Shown here in pieces: positions 9,062 to 20,367 of a stretch of 64,000 nt of DNA. The notes beneath the pieces are model-generated. The model ran no database searches, had not been told where the DNA came from, and saw only the letters and a program-made list of their open reading frames with translations. The stretch is taken from positions 1 to 64,000 of the forward strand of contig NZ_JAKTTI010000019.1 in the NCBI RefSeq assembly GCF_022427965.1. Direction: 5' to 3'. Source of the stretch: Fredinandcohnia quinoae (GTDB lineage Bacteria; Bacillota; Bacilli; Bacillales; Bacillaceae_L). Each line of letters opens with the position of its first letter. Position 1 is the stretch's first letter. A program made the position numbers and the translations under genes.

Positions 9062-10726
9062 ATGAATCAGGTTTGGTGGAAGGAAGCTGTTTCCTATCAA
9101 GTCTATCCAAGGAGTTTTATGGACTCTAATGGTGATGGGATAGGTGATTTGCAGGGGATTATTTCAAAGTTAGACTATTTAAAAGACTTGGGAATCGACG
9201 TTATTTGGGTTAGTCCATTCTATAAATCTCCAAATGATGATAATGGCTATGATATTAGTGATTACCAGGACATTATGGATGATTTTGGTACGATGGCAGA
9301 TTTTGATCAATTATTACATGAGACACATCAGCGTGGAATGAAGCTGATTGTTGACTTGGTAATCAACCATACGAGTGACGAACATCCATGGTTTATTGAA
9401 TCACGTTCAAGTAAGGATAATCCAAAACGTGATTGGTATATTTGGCGTGATGCAGTAGATGGGAAAGAGCCAAATAATTGGGAGAGTATTTTTAATGGGT
9501 CTGCTTGGGAATATGATGACCAAACAAACCAATACTTTTTACACATCTTCTCCCGAAAACAACCAGATCTTAATTGGGAAAACAAAGAAGTGCGTACGGA
9601 ACTATACAATATGATTAATTGGTGGCTTGATAAAGGAATTGATGGTTTCCGAGTTGATGCAATTAGTCATATTAAGAAAATTGCTGGACTTCCTGATTTG
9701 CCAAATCCGAATGGATTAGATTATGTGCCTTCATTTGATGGTCATATGAATCGGGAAGGGATTCAAACATTTCTTCAAGAACTAAAAGAAGAGACATTTG
9801 CTAAGTATGATATTATGACTGTCGGTGAAGCAAATGGTGTGCATATTGAGCATGCTGATGAGTGGGTAGATGAGAAAAAGGGCAAGTTTAATATGGTCTT
9901 CCAATTCGAGCATTTAGGCTTATGGGATGCAGAGACGAATCAAAGCTTAGATATCGTCGAATTGAAGAAGGTATTTACAAGATGGCAAAAAGGTCTCGAG
10001 GGTAAGGGTTGGAATGCATTATTCATCGAGAACCATGATAAGCCAAGGGTCGTTTCAACATGGGGAAATGATCAGGAATTCTGGCGTGAAAGTGCAACTG
10101 CACTTGGTGCGATGTATTTCCTAATGCAAGGGACTCCTTTTATTTATCAAGGTCAGGAAATCGGAATGACAAATGTTCACTTTGCAAACATTGAAGACTA
10201 TAATGATGTTGCAACTAAGAACCTATATAAGAAGAAACGCAGTGAAGGTGTCTCGCACGAGGAAATCATGGAGATTACAAGGGCATCAAGTCGCGATAAT
10301 TCTAGAACACCGATGCAATGGTCTGCGGAGGAGAATGCAGGCTTTACTACGGGTGAGCCTTGGATTGGGGTTAATCCGAATTTCGAGGAAATCAATGTTG
10401 AAAAGCAAAGCAATGATTCTAATTCCATTTTAGCCTTTTATAAGAAAATGATTCGTTTGAAGAAGGAAAATAAAATCTTCACATATGGTAGTTATGATCT
10501 ATTGCTTGAGGATGATCCACAGCTGTATGTCTACACTCGTACGCTTGGAGAAGAAAAGGTCATTGTCATTGCGAACTTATCTGAGAAAAAGGCAGATTTC
10601 CATGTTCCTACTATCATTATGAATGATGAAGGACTACTGCTTGCTAACTATCAAGTAGATCATCATTCAGCAACAGATAAACTTGAACTAAAACCATACG
10701 AAGCAAGAGTGTATCGCCTTTCATAA
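9062..10726 (+). CDS. GH13 alpha-glucosidase, probably alpha-1,4-specific paralogue
   Basis: 554 residues, aligning end to end with the enzyme at 7333 and lying 43 bases behind it. Catalytic residues are D199 in GFRVDAIS, E256 in TVGEANG and D326 in ENHDKPR. The residue after the nucleophile is alanine (A200), not valine, as in several maltase-type enzymes, and the region around residues 201-204 (ISHI) also differs. I infer preference for alpha-1,4 bonds, complementing the upstream enzyme. Trehalose-6-phosphate hydrolase is an alternative within the family, but nothing nearby (no trehalose PTS) supports it. A bidirectional terminator follows. Confidence 0.85.
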   Translation: MNQVWWKEAVSYQVYPRSFMDSNGDGIGDLQGIISKLDYLKDLGIDVIWVSPFYKSPNDDNGYDISDYQDIMDDFGTMADFDQLLHETHQRGMKLIVDLVINHTSDEHPWFIESRSSKDNPKRDWYIWRDAVDGKEPNNWESIFNGSAWEYDDQTNQYFLHIFSRKQPDLNWENKEVRTELYNMINWWLDKGIDGFRVDAISHIKKIAGLPDLPNPNGLDYVPSFDGHMNREGIQTFLQELKEETFAKYDIMTVGEANGVHIEHADEWVDEKKGKFNMVFQFEHLGLWDAETNQSLDIVELKKVFTRWQKGLEGKGWNALFIENHDKPRVVSTWGNDQEFWRESATALGAMYFLMQGTPFIYQGQEIGMTNVHFANIEDYNDVATKNLYKKKRSEGVSHEEIMEITRASSRDNSRTPMQWSAEENAGFTTGEPWIGVNPNFEEINVEKQSNDSNSILAFYKKMIRLKKENKIFTYGSYDLLLEDDPQLYVYTRTLGEEKVIVIANLSEKKADFHVPTIIMNDEGLLLANYQVDHHSATDKLELKPYEARVYRLS

Positions 10727-10727
10727 C

Positions 10728-10764
10728 AAAAAAGCCTATGTTCTAATATGAACATAGGCTTTTG
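10728..10764. terminator. bidirectional terminator between convergent genes
   Basis: AAAGCCTATGTTC (10731-10743) and GAACATAGGCTTT (10750-10762) form a perfect stem with A and T runs on the outer sides. It serves the glucosidase gene on the left and the neopullulanase gene on the right. Confidence 0.92.
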
Positions 10765-10772
10765 TTATTCAC

Positions 10773-12563
<1,791 letters not shown>

Positions 12564-12654
12564 TCAATTTGTGTCCTTATCTTTCTTAGTTTAACATACA
12601 ATATTCATCGTGATGCAAGAAAAGATATAATTTTTAGAAAAAACAAAAAAGTAA

Positions 12655-12683
12655 TTGACAACGTTTTCAATTGATTATACAAT
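12655..12683 (+). promoter_or_regulatory. sigma-A promoter of maltodextrin operon
   Basis: TTGACA at 12655-12660, a 17-base spacer and TACAAT at 12678-12683. The -35 box is perfect and the -10 has one mismatch. The spacer holds a cre-like operator, so the basal promoter is strong but repressible. Confidence 0.8.
12656..12669. promoter_or_regulatory. cre-like operator overlapping the promoter
   Basis: TGACAACGTTTTCA differs from the cre consensus TGWAANCGNTNWCA at one position and overlaps the -35 box and spacer. CcpA or one of the local LacI proteins bound here would exclude RNA polymerase. Confidence 0.65.
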
Positions 12684-12704
12684 AATCTCAGATTGAAGGA
12701 AAAC

Positions 12705-12716
12705 GTTTGCGCAAAC
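12705..12716. promoter_or_regulatory. palindromic LacI-type operator
   Basis: GTTTGCGCAAAC is a perfect 12-bp palindrome about 20 bp downstream of the -10 box. It shares CGTTTGCGCAAA with the operator at 2816 ahead of the first importer, which points to one regulator acting at both operons. Confidence 0.65.
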
Positions 12717-12770
12717 AAGTGGTGCATCTAAACTTACTAGTTTTGAAGTATCTTTTTTTATAACATCTTT

Positions 12771-12784
12771 AGGAAGCGTTTTCA
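12771..12784. promoter_or_regulatory. cre-like operator in the leader
   Basis: AGGAAGCGTTTTCA matches the cre consensus except for two positions. It lies 74 bases before the binding-protein start codon. Its distance from the promoter-overlapping site is about 115 bp, which would suit roadblock or looping. Confidence 0.5.
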
Positions 12785-12857
12785 ACTAATGGAATTTTTA
12801 GTTTTTTACTTTTGTTTGTAGTATTTTCTAAAAAAATAAAAAAAGGTGGGAAAATTC

Positions 12858-14183
12858 ATGCAAAGATTTTTAAAACTATCATTTCTAGCATTACTGGTGT
12901 TCTCTGTGTTAGTTGCATGCAGTAAACCAGGGGCAAGCACTGAACCGAAAGATGAAGGAAAAAAAGAAGGAGAGAAAACTCCTCCAGCTCAAGAAGAAAC
13001 GGTAGCAATTGAGCCAGAAGAAGGCGCGTCACTTATTATGTGGGATAATGCCGATGGTGAAATGGAATGGGCTCAATATGTAGCAGAGGAATTTACGAAG
13101 AAATATGATATTCCTGTAGAAGTTCAAGAGGTATCTCACGTGGATGCAGCAGGGAAATTAGAGACAGATGGACCAGCAGGGCTTGGTGCAGACGTATTCC
13201 ATGCACCACATGACCATGTAGGAAATATGGTGTCTTCTGGTTTGATTCTTGAAAATATGTTCCCTGATGAGTATAAAGAGAATTTCATGGAAGCGGCTAT
13301 CAATGGAACATCATATACAGAAGATGGGGAATCTACTCTATACGGGTACCCGATTGCAATTGAAACATATGCATTATATTACAATAAAGATTTAGTTGAA
13401 AAACCAGCAACAACATTTGAAGAGTTATTTGCTCAAGCAAAAGAATTCCAAAAGGATTCTACTGATAAGGATCGTAAATTTGGTCTAATGATGGAAGTAG
13501 GTAACTACTATTATGCTCATGCATTTTTAGGCGGGTACGGAGGTTACATCTTCGGTAGTGACAATACAGACCCATCTGATGTTGGTTTAAATAATGAAGG
13601 TGCAGTTAAGGCAGGAGAATTCATGCGTAAGTATCGCAATGAATTGCTACCTCTGAAAAATGAAGATATTACTGCTGATATCATTAGTTCATTCTTTAAT
13701 AATAATCAACTCTTATACCGTATTTCAGGTCCATGGGATATCACAAACCATAAAGATGCAGGTATAAACTTTGGTGTGGCTCCACTTCCAAAGCTTGATA
13801 ATGGAGAAGTACCAACAAGTTTCTCAGGAATCAAAGGGTATTATGTGAATGCTTATTCAAAATATCCTAAGGCTGCAACATTACTAGCACAATTTGCTAC
13901 AAGTGAGGAAATGTTAGCAAAACGATTTGAAATTACTGGTCAAATTCCTCCACATAAAGCGTTACTAGAAAATGATGCTTTAAAAGCAGATGAATATGCA
14001 ATGGCATTTTTAGAGCAAGCACAAAGTGCAGTACCGATGCCTAATATTCCTGAAATGCAAACTGTTTGGGATCCAATGGGTAAAGCATTTGTATCAATTT
14101 GGAATGAAGAAGTAGATGTCAAAGAAATACTCGATGCAGCCGCACAGCAAGTTAAAGATGCAGTTGCTTCTCAACAAAAATAA
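12858..14183 (+). CDS. mdxE: maltodextrin-binding lipoprotein (MdxE/MalE type)
   Basis: 441 residues from the ATG at 12858, chosen because AGGTGG lies about 8 bases upstream; a GTG at 12846 is part of that ribosome site. The signal peptide ends in lipobox LVAC, followed by a lysine/glutamate/proline-rich linker (residues 25-55) before the binding domain. LIMWDNADGE and the conserved GPWDI resemble maltose/maltodextrin-binding proteins. Two permease genes, an amylase and a GH31 glucosidase follow in the same direction, which fits maltodextrin as ligand. The ATPase is missing, as in B. subtilis mdxEFG, where MsmX supplies it. Confidence 0.87.
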   Translation: MQRFLKLSFLALLVFSVLVACSKPGASTEPKDEGKKEGEKTPPAQEETVAIEPEEGASLIMWDNADGEMEWAQYVAEEFTKKYDIPVEVQEVSHVDAAGKLETDGPAGLGADVFHAPHDHVGNMVSSGLILENMFPDEYKENFMEAAINGTSYTEDGESTLYGYPIAIETYALYYNKDLVEKPATTFEELFAQAKEFQKDSTDKDRKFGLMMEVGNYYYAHAFLGGYGGYIFGSDNTDPSDVGLNNEGAVKAGEFMRKYRNELLPLKNEDITADIISSFFNNNQLLYRISGPWDITNHKDAGINFGVAPLPKLDNGEVPTSFSGIKGYYVNAYSKYPKAATLLAQFATSEEMLAKRFEITGQIPPHKALLENDALKADEYAMAFLEQAQSAVPMPNIPEMQTVWDPMGKAFVSIWNEEVDVKEILDAAAQQVKDAVASQQK

Positions 14184-14192
14184 TAGAAGAAA

Positions 14193-14226
14193 GAGCCGAT
14201 ACCATACCGGTATTGGCTCGCTTTTT
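14193..14226 (+). terminator. intercistronic stem-loop after mdxE
   Basis: GAGCCGATACC (14193-14203) pairs with GGTATTGGCTC (14209-14219), followed by a short T run. A 50-base gap remains before the permease. It probably acts as a partial terminator or mRNA stabiliser, giving more binding protein than permease. Confidence 0.75.
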
Positions 14227-14276
14227 ATCCAAGTGGACTATATCAAACAAATTTTTTGTAGAAAGAGGGAGGCTCA

Positions 14277-15578
14277 ATGCATTCCAAAGCGAAAATAGGG
14301 GCATTATTATCCTTTTTGTTTATGGGGCTCGGACAAATATATCATCGTCAATTTATAAAAGGTATTTTATTTTTAGTTTTAGAAGTCTATCTTCTAGTTT
14401 TCTGGTCACTTCCATTCAGATGGGCAATGTGGGGATTAACAACACTTGGCGAAACAACCCAACAAAGAAAAGGCTTTGAAGTGATTCAAGGTGATCATTC
14501 GATCTTCCTGTTGATTGAAGGAATTATATTCTTAATCTCGTTTCTTCTATTTCTATGGATTTATTATTTAAATGTTAGGGATGCATATAAAGTAGGGAAA
14601 GTAAGAGATCAAGGGATACAGCCAAATTCCTTTAAAGCAACATTAAAAAATATGTGGGAAAATGGATTTCCATACATTTTATTAACACCATCGATTTTGT
14701 TTACAGCATTTTTAACTGTTTTACCATTGCTATTTGGTATTTTGATTGCATTTACGAACTATTCTGGTCCAAACCATCTACCACCTAAAAGTCTAGTTGA
14801 CTGGGTTGGTTTCCAAACTTTTATTGATCTCTTCAATATGAAGACATGGAGTAATACGTTTTATGGTGTATTTTCTTGGACGATAATTTGGGCTATTTTA
14901 TCAACTGCAACTACCTTTTTTGTTGGGCTATTTTTTGCAATCTTAATTAATAATAAAGGGATTAAATTAAAGCGTTTTTGGAGAGGAATTTTCATTCTCC
15001 CGTGGGCAATTCCACAATTTATTAGTATTTTAATCATGAGAAATCTATTTAATGGTGAGTTTGGACCGATTAATCAATATTTAGAAGCGATCGGTTTAGC
15101 AGCAATTCCGTGGCTATCAGATCCATTTTGGGCAAAGTTTACGTTAGTATTCATTAACATGTGGTTTGGTTTCCCGTATTGGATGATTTTAATGAGTGGA
15201 GTCATGACGACAATTGACAAATCCCTATTTGAAGCAGCAGAGGTCGATGGAGCATCACCATGGCAGAGATTTCGAACGATTACAATGCCAATTGTCATGT
15301 TCTCAACCGCACCATTATTAATTATGGCATTTGCAGGAAACTTTAATAATTTTAATGTGATTTATTTAATGACTCAAGGAAATCCGGTCAACGTGAATTA
15401 TAGTTATGCAGGTTCAACCGATATTTTAATAACCTGGATATATAAAATGACATTGGAGCAAAGTCAGTTTGCAATGGCTTCAGTTGTTTCCATCCTAATC
15501 TTTTTTGTTGTTGCTGCTTTCTCAGTATGGAACTTTAGAAAAACAAGAGCATTTAAAGAAGAGGATATGATGTCATGA
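14277..15578 (+). CDS. mdxF: maltodextrin ABC transporter permease (MdxF/MalF type)
   Basis: 433 residues, close to B. subtilis MdxF. Compared with the shorter permease at 4459 it has an N-terminal extension of about 120 residues, with helices near 4-20, 23-45 and 75-100, as MalF proteins do. The EAA loop is EAAEVDGASPWQRFRTITMP. The ATG at 14277 follows GGGAGG by 7 bases. The last codons overlap the next gene by four bases (ATGA), so the two permeases are translationally coupled. Confidence 0.92.
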   Translation: MHSKAKIGALLSFLFMGLGQIYHRQFIKGILFLVLEVYLLVFWSLPFRWAMWGLTTLGETTQQRKGFEVIQGDHSIFLLIEGIIFLISFLLFLWIYYLNVRDAYKVGKVRDQGIQPNSFKATLKNMWENGFPYILLTPSILFTAFLTVLPLLFGILIAFTNYSGPNHLPPKSLVDWVGFQTFIDLFNMKTWSNTFYGVFSWTIIWAILSTATTFFVGLFFAILINNKGIKLKRFWRGIFILPWAIPQFISILIMRNLFNGEFGPINQYLEAIGLAAIPWLSDPFWAKFTLVFINMWFGFPYWMILMSGVMTTIDKSLFEAAEVDGASPWQRFRTITMPIVMFSTAPLLIMAFAGNFNNFNVIYLMTQGNPVNVNYSYAGSTDILITWIYKMTLEQSQFAMASVVSILIFFVVAAFSVWNFRKTRAFKEEDMMS

Positions 15579-16414
15579 TGAATAAAAGATTAGTAGATAA
15601 ATTCACTGTTGGCTTAATATATACGATTTTAACAATTACTGCAATTACTGTTTTGTACCCTGTGTATTGGATTATTATTGGGGCTTTTAACCCTGGAGAT
15701 TCCCTATTCTCTACAAAATTAATACCTGATCGGTTAACACTCGATCATTTTAGAGATTTATTCAATAAAACTGATTATTTAATTTGGTATAAAAATACAT
15801 TTAAAATTGCTTTCTTTAATATGCTATTGTCTACATTCCTTGTCGTAACTGCAGCGTACGCATTTTCTCGCTTTCGCTTTCCAGGAAGAAGACAAGGCTT
15901 GATGACAATGCTTGTATTACAAATGTTCCCTGGCTTTATGGGAATGATTGCAATCTATATTCTCTTATTGCAAATTAATCTATTAGATAACCATTGGGGG
16001 CTTATTCTCGTGTATGCCGGTGGATCGATTCCATTTGGTGCTTGGCTAGTAAAAGGTTATTTTGATGGTCTTCCTAGGAGCTTAGAGGAAGCAGCAAAAA
16101 TGGATGGTGCTGGCCATACAACGATCTTCTTTAAAGTAATGTTCCCATTATCGAAACCAATTTTAGTATTTATAGCTGTAAATAACTTTATTACTCCATG
16201 GATGGATTTTATCTTTGCCCGACTTGTTCTTCGCTCAAATGAAAATAAAACATTAGCGATTGGTTTATTTGAATTTGTTACAGGGCGTGGGAATACGGAA
16301 TTCACAACGTTCGCAGCTGGTGCAATTCTTGTAGCGATTCCGATAACAATTGTATTTTTACTTTTCCAAAAGCATATTGCTGAAGGTTTAACAGCTGGTG
16401 CAAATAAAGGATAA
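15575..16414 (+). CDS. mdxG: maltodextrin ABC transporter permease (MdxG/MalG type)
   Basis: 279 residues, about six helices, EAA loop EAAKMDGAGHTTIFFKVMFP. It begins at an ATG overlapping the stop of mdxF; a second ATG follows directly and could also serve. It pairs with MdxF to form the maltodextrin channel. The C-terminus (AEGLTAGANKG) is the typical MalG ending. The amylase gene starts 15 bases after the stop codon, so uptake and extracellular digestion are on one transcript. Confidence 0.92.
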   Translation: MMNKRLVDKFTVGLIYTILTITAITVLYPVYWIIIGAFNPGDSLFSTKLIPDRLTLDHFRDLFNKTDYLIWYKNTFKIAFFNMLLSTFLVVTAAYAFSRFRFPGRRQGLMTMLVLQMFPGFMGMIAIYILLLQINLLDNHWGLILVYAGGSIPFGAWLVKGYFDGLPRSLEEAAKMDGAGHTTIFFKVMFPLSKPILVFIAVNNFITPWMDFIFARLVLRSNENKTLAIGLFEFVTGRGNTEFTTFAAGAILVAIPITIVFLLFQKHIAEGLTAGANKG

Positions 16415-16429
16415 GGAGGAATGGAGAAG

Positions 16430-17959
16430 ATGAAGAGAACACTATCCTTTATGTTGATTTTAACCTTCATCCTTTCCTTTATCCCTGTTCAAGCCGAGGA
16501 TAATGAAGAGCGGACATGGCAGGATGAAATGATTTATTTTATCATGGTCGATCGTTTTCATAATGGTGATAAATCCAATGATTATGAAGTGGATGTCAAT
16601 GACCCGAAGGCCTATCATGGTGGGGATTTTAAAGGGATAACAAAGAAGTTGGACTATATCAAGGATATGGGCTTTACTGCAATATGGCTAACACCGATTG
16701 TAAAAAATGAACCTAAGGGCTATCACGGATATTGGACGGAAGATTTTTATGATGTCGAGGAGCATTTTGGAACACTTGAGGAGTTTAAGAGTTTAGTTGA
16801 AGAAGCTCATAAACGAGAGATAAAAGTGATTTTAGACCTTGTTGTTAACCATACAGGCTATCAGCATCCGTGGTTAACAGATCCTGAGAAGAAGGATTGG
16901 TTTCATGAACGAAAGGGTATTTTGAATTGGGATAATCAAGAAGATGTAGAAAATGGCGAGCTCGCGGGTTTGCCGGATTTAGCCCAGGAAAATCCAGAAG
17001 TGAAGAAATACCTTTTAGATATGGCGAAATGGTGGATAACAGAGACTGATGTGGATGGATATCGCCTAGATACGGTGAAGCATGTTCCGAAATGGTTTTG
17101 GAAGGAATTTTCAAAGGAAGTTAAGTCAGTTAAAGATGACTTCTTCCTAATTGGCGAGGTATGGCATGAAGACCCTAAGTATGTCGCGGATTATGGGAAT
17201 ACAGGGATTGATTCATTTGTTGATTATCCATTTTTCAATGAAGCAGCTCGAATATTTAGTAGACCAGATCAATCGATGGGGCGGCTACAAGCAGTTTGGA
17301 AACGGAATACGACATTGTATGGAAATGCAAATATACTAGGGAACTTCATTGACAATCATGATAATGTTCGGTTTACCCGTCTTGCGAAGGAAAGGGATCA
17401 AGACCCGGTGAAGAGAATTAAGCTGGCACTGTCTTATATGTATACAGCTCCGGGTATCCCGATTATCTATTATGGAACGGAAATTGCCTTAGATGGCGGG
17501 GAAGATCCTGATAACCGAAGGGATATGGAATTTGGGACAACTAATGAAGTTGTGACATATCTTTCAAGATTAAGTGAACTAAGAAAGCAATATCCGGCAT
17601 TAAGAAAAGGCGATTTCGAAGTGCTATATGATCGACTTGGAATGACTGTTTTCAAACGTGTGTATGAGGATGAAGTTACTATTATTGCAATCAATAATTC
17701 GACGAAGTCTCAAGAAGTTGAACTATCTACTGAACAGATTATGTCAGATCACCAATTACGTGGGGTATTAGATGAGGAAGTCATTGAAAGTTCGAAGGAT
17801 GGATATAAGTTAACTGTTGAAAGTGAAACTGCAGAAGTATATGTATTGGAGGAAAAAGAAGAAACCAGTCGTATGTATATGATTCCAGTCGTCATAGTTC
17901 CTTTGCTGTTCATCATCTTCTTTTTTATCTTTCGAAAAAGAGTAAACAATAGGAGGTAG
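16430..17959 (+). CDS. secreted, C-terminally membrane-anchored alpha-amylase (GH13)
   Basis: 509 residues from the ATG at 16430; GGAGG lies 10 bases before it, whereas the in-frame ATG at 16421 touches the ribosome site. A signal peptide (residues 1-22, ending VQA) is followed by the GH13 barrel: DLVVNHTG, GYRLDTVKHV with nucleophile D214, LIGEVWHE with E243, and NFIDNHDNVRF with D311. The last 28 residues are a hydrophobic helix (about 482-501) ending in the basic tail RKRVNNRR. The enzyme should thus stay on the outer face of the membrane beside the importer, supplying maltodextrins locally. There is no starch-binding module or LPXTG motif. Confidence 0.88.
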   Translation: MKRTLSFMLILTFILSFIPVQAEDNEERTWQDEMIYFIMVDRFHNGDKSNDYEVDVNDPKAYHGGDFKGITKKLDYIKDMGFTAIWLTPIVKNEPKGYHGYWTEDFYDVEEHFGTLEEFKSLVEEAHKREIKVILDLVVNHTGYQHPWLTDPEKKDWFHERKGILNWDNQEDVENGELAGLPDLAQENPEVKKYLLDMAKWWITETDVDGYRLDTVKHVPKWFWKEFSKEVKSVKDDFFLIGEVWHEDPKYVADYGNTGIDSFVDYPFFNEAARIFSRPDQSMGRLQAVWKRNTTLYGNANILGNFIDNHDNVRFTRLAKERDQDPVKRIKLALSYMYTAPGIPIIYYGTEIALDGGEDPDNRRDMEFGTTNEVVTYLSRLSELRKQYPALRKGDFEVLYDRLGMTVFKRVYEDEVTIIAINNSTKSQEVELSTEQIMSDHQLRGVLDEEVIESSKDGYKLTVESETAEVYVLEEKEETSRMYMIPVVIVPLLFIIFFFIFRKRVNNRR

Positions 17960-17963
17960 AATC

Positions 17964-20324
17964 ATGTTACAAGATACTAGTTTTGCTATTCACCCAGGAC
18001 AGAAGAAAATGATTGAAAATACTAGTTATCAAGATATCGGAAGCTTGCACTCTTTTAAACAGGATCATAATCAATTTCATAGTATTTGTGAGAATGGTCA
18101 AGTAACGATCGTCTTTTATCGTCAGGACATCGTTCGAATCATCATGAATCCATTTGAAAAACCATCATTAAAGGGGAGCCCTGCTATTGTTAAGGCTCCT
18201 GATGATGTGAATGTACTAGTCAAAGAAGAGGAAGCAGAAATTTCTCTAAAAACAGATGATTTGGTTGTTTCTATATCGAAAAATCCATTTCGGGTTGTGG
18301 TTTCAGATCAGGAAGGGACATTATTAGTTCGTGAATCATTAAAAGGAATGGGCCTTAAACATACTGGAGAAGTAATCTGTTATAAAGAGATGGATGAAGC
18401 AGATCATTTCTACGGATTTGGAGAGAAATCTGGGTTTCTAGATAAGCGCGGAGAAAAAATGACGATGTGGAATACAGATGTGTATGCTCCGCATAATCCG
18501 GAGACAGATTCTTTATATCAATCAATCCCTTATTTTCTAACCGTTAGAAATGGGAAGGCACATGGCATCTTTTTCGACAATACATACAAATCAACCTTCG
18601 ACCTACGTTCAAGTACGAATGAGTATTCATTCCAAGCAGAAGGTGGTCAAATGGATTACTACGTATTTGCAGGGCCAACACCTAAGGATGTGCTGCGTCA
18701 ATATACCGAGATAACAGGGAGGATGCCAATTCCGCCAAAATGGGCAATTGGTTATCATCAGTCACGATATAGTTATGAGACAGAACAAGAGGTACGAGAA
18801 CTAGCTAAGACCTTTTTAGAAAAAGAGATTCCACTTGATGTTATTCATTTGGACATCCATTATATGAATGGTTATCGAGTATTTTCATTTGATCGGGATC
18901 GTTTTCCCTCACCGGAAAAATTGATTAAGGATTTGAAGGAAGTAGGGATCCGTGTGGTTCCAATTGTTGACCCAGGGGTAAAGGAGGACTCTGAATACTC
19001 TATTTATCAAGAAGGTGTGAACAAAGATCTCTTTTGCAAATACATTGAAGGAAACATCTATTTTGGAGATGTTTGGCCAGGTAATAGTGCATTTCCTGAT
19101 TTTACGAAAACAAGCACCCGCGAGTGGTGGGGGGATAAACATTTATTTTATACAGACTTAGGTATTGAAGGTATTTGGAATGATATGAATGAGCCATCCG
19201 TGTTCAATGAGACGAAAACGATGGATCTAAAAGTTATGCATGATAATGATGGTGATCCAAGAACACACCGTGAATTACACAATATTTATGGGTTGCTGAT
19301 GGGGCAATCTACATACGAAGGTATGAAGAAAAATTTAAAAGGAAAACGACCATTTTTATTAACTAGAGCTGGTTATTCTGGAGTCCAGCGATATGCGGCA
19401 GTATGGACTGGTGATAATCGCAGCTTTTGGGAGCATTTGCAAATGTCATTGCCGATGGTGATGAACCTTGGAGTGTCTGGTATTCCATTTGCAGGACCAG
19501 ATGTGGGAGGATTTGCACATGATTCAAATGGTGAGTTATTAGCAAGATGGACACAGGTAGGGGCATTTACTCCATATTTCCGCAACCATAGTGCGATTGG
19601 ATTTGCTAGACAGGAACCGTGGTCATATGGTGAAAAATATGAAGCGATTATAAAAAAATATATCCAACTTCGATATAAATGGTTACCACAATTGTATACA
19701 TTATTTGCCGAAGCCCATGAAACTGGAGTACCGATTGTTCGACCGTTAATGATGGAATATCCAAATGACAAAAATACAAGTAATCTTTCAGACCAGTTCA
19801 TGTTAGGAAGCAATGTCATTATCGCTCCAATCATGACCCCAAGTACAACGAACCGCGTTGTCTATTTACCTGAAGGAAACTGGGTGAATTATTGGACAGA
19901 TGATGTATTTGAGGGTGGAAAGCACCATATGATTTATGCCGATTTGGATACGTTGCCAATCTTTATTAAGCAGGGAACAGCGGTCGTACATGGTGATGTT
20001 AGACAATCAACAGAATATTCTAATGAAAAAATGACAATTCACCTATATAATAGTTCATATGGCACATTTGAATTTTCAATCTATGATGATGATGGTAGTT
20101 CCTTTGAGTATCAAACAGGTCATTTTTTCCGTAAAATCATAAAAACTGAATGTCAAAAAAACACAATTCATATTACAATGGTTGAGGAAGGTTCATATCG
20201 TCCTAATTGGGATTTAATAGAGATTGAAGTGCACAATGCAGAGGATATTCAAACTGTATTTGTGAATGGCAAAATGGTTGAAAGTATGAAAAGGAATGAT
20301 AACCGACTATTAATTAGTATATAG
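17964..20324 (+). CDS. alpha-glucosidase, GH31
   Basis: 786 residues with no signal peptide, therefore cytoplasmic. The GH31 signature GIWNDMNEPS holds the nucleophile D407, and the acid/base is D484 in WTGDNRSFW. An N-terminal beta-sandwich (residues 1-240) precedes the barrel and a C-terminal DUF5110-like beta region follows (from about 680). It starts 4 bases after the amylase stop, with AGGAGG 7 bases before the ATG. Such enzymes release glucose from the non-reducing ends of maltose and maltodextrins; some act on isomaltose or transfer glucose. The operon position makes maltodextrin degradation the most likely job. Confidence 0.9.
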   Translation: MLQDTSFAIHPGQKKMIENTSYQDIGSLHSFKQDHNQFHSICENGQVTIVFYRQDIVRIIMNPFEKPSLKGSPAIVKAPDDVNVLVKEEEAEISLKTDDLVVSISKNPFRVVVSDQEGTLLVRESLKGMGLKHTGEVICYKEMDEADHFYGFGEKSGFLDKRGEKMTMWNTDVYAPHNPETDSLYQSIPYFLTVRNGKAHGIFFDNTYKSTFDLRSSTNEYSFQAEGGQMDYYVFAGPTPKDVLRQYTEITGRMPIPPKWAIGYHQSRYSYETEQEVRELAKTFLEKEIPLDVIHLDIHYMNGYRVFSFDRDRFPSPEKLIKDLKEVGIRVVPIVDPGVKEDSEYSIYQEGVNKDLFCKYIEGNIYFGDVWPGNSAFPDFTKTSTREWWGDKHLFYTDLGIEGIWNDMNEPSVFNETKTMDLKVMHDNDGDPRTHRELHNIYGLLMGQSTYEGMKKNLKGKRPFLLTRAGYSGVQRYAAVWTGDNRSFWEHLQMSLPMVMNLGVSGIPFAGPDVGGFAHDSNGELLARWTQVGAFTPYFRNHSAIGFARQEPWSYGEKYEAIIKKYIQLRYKWLPQLYTLFAEAHETGVPIVRPLMMEYPNDKNTSNLSDQFMLGSNVIIAPIMTPSTTNRVVYLPEGNWVNYWTDDVFEGGKHHMIYADLDTLPIFIKQGTAVVHGDVRQSTEYSNEKMTIHLYNSSYGTFEFSIYDDDGSSFEYQTGHFFRKIIKTECQKNTIHITMVEEGSYRPNWDLIEIEVHNAEDIQTVFVNGKMVESMKRNDNRLLISI

Positions 20325-20367
20325 ATCCTAAATACAAAAATGATAAATTTTCCAAGTAAAAGGTATA

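Noticed and set aside
19373-19834. 153-codon open frame opposite to the GH31 gene
   Set aside because: Lies wholly within the conserved GH31 coding region on the other strand and has no recognisable domain.
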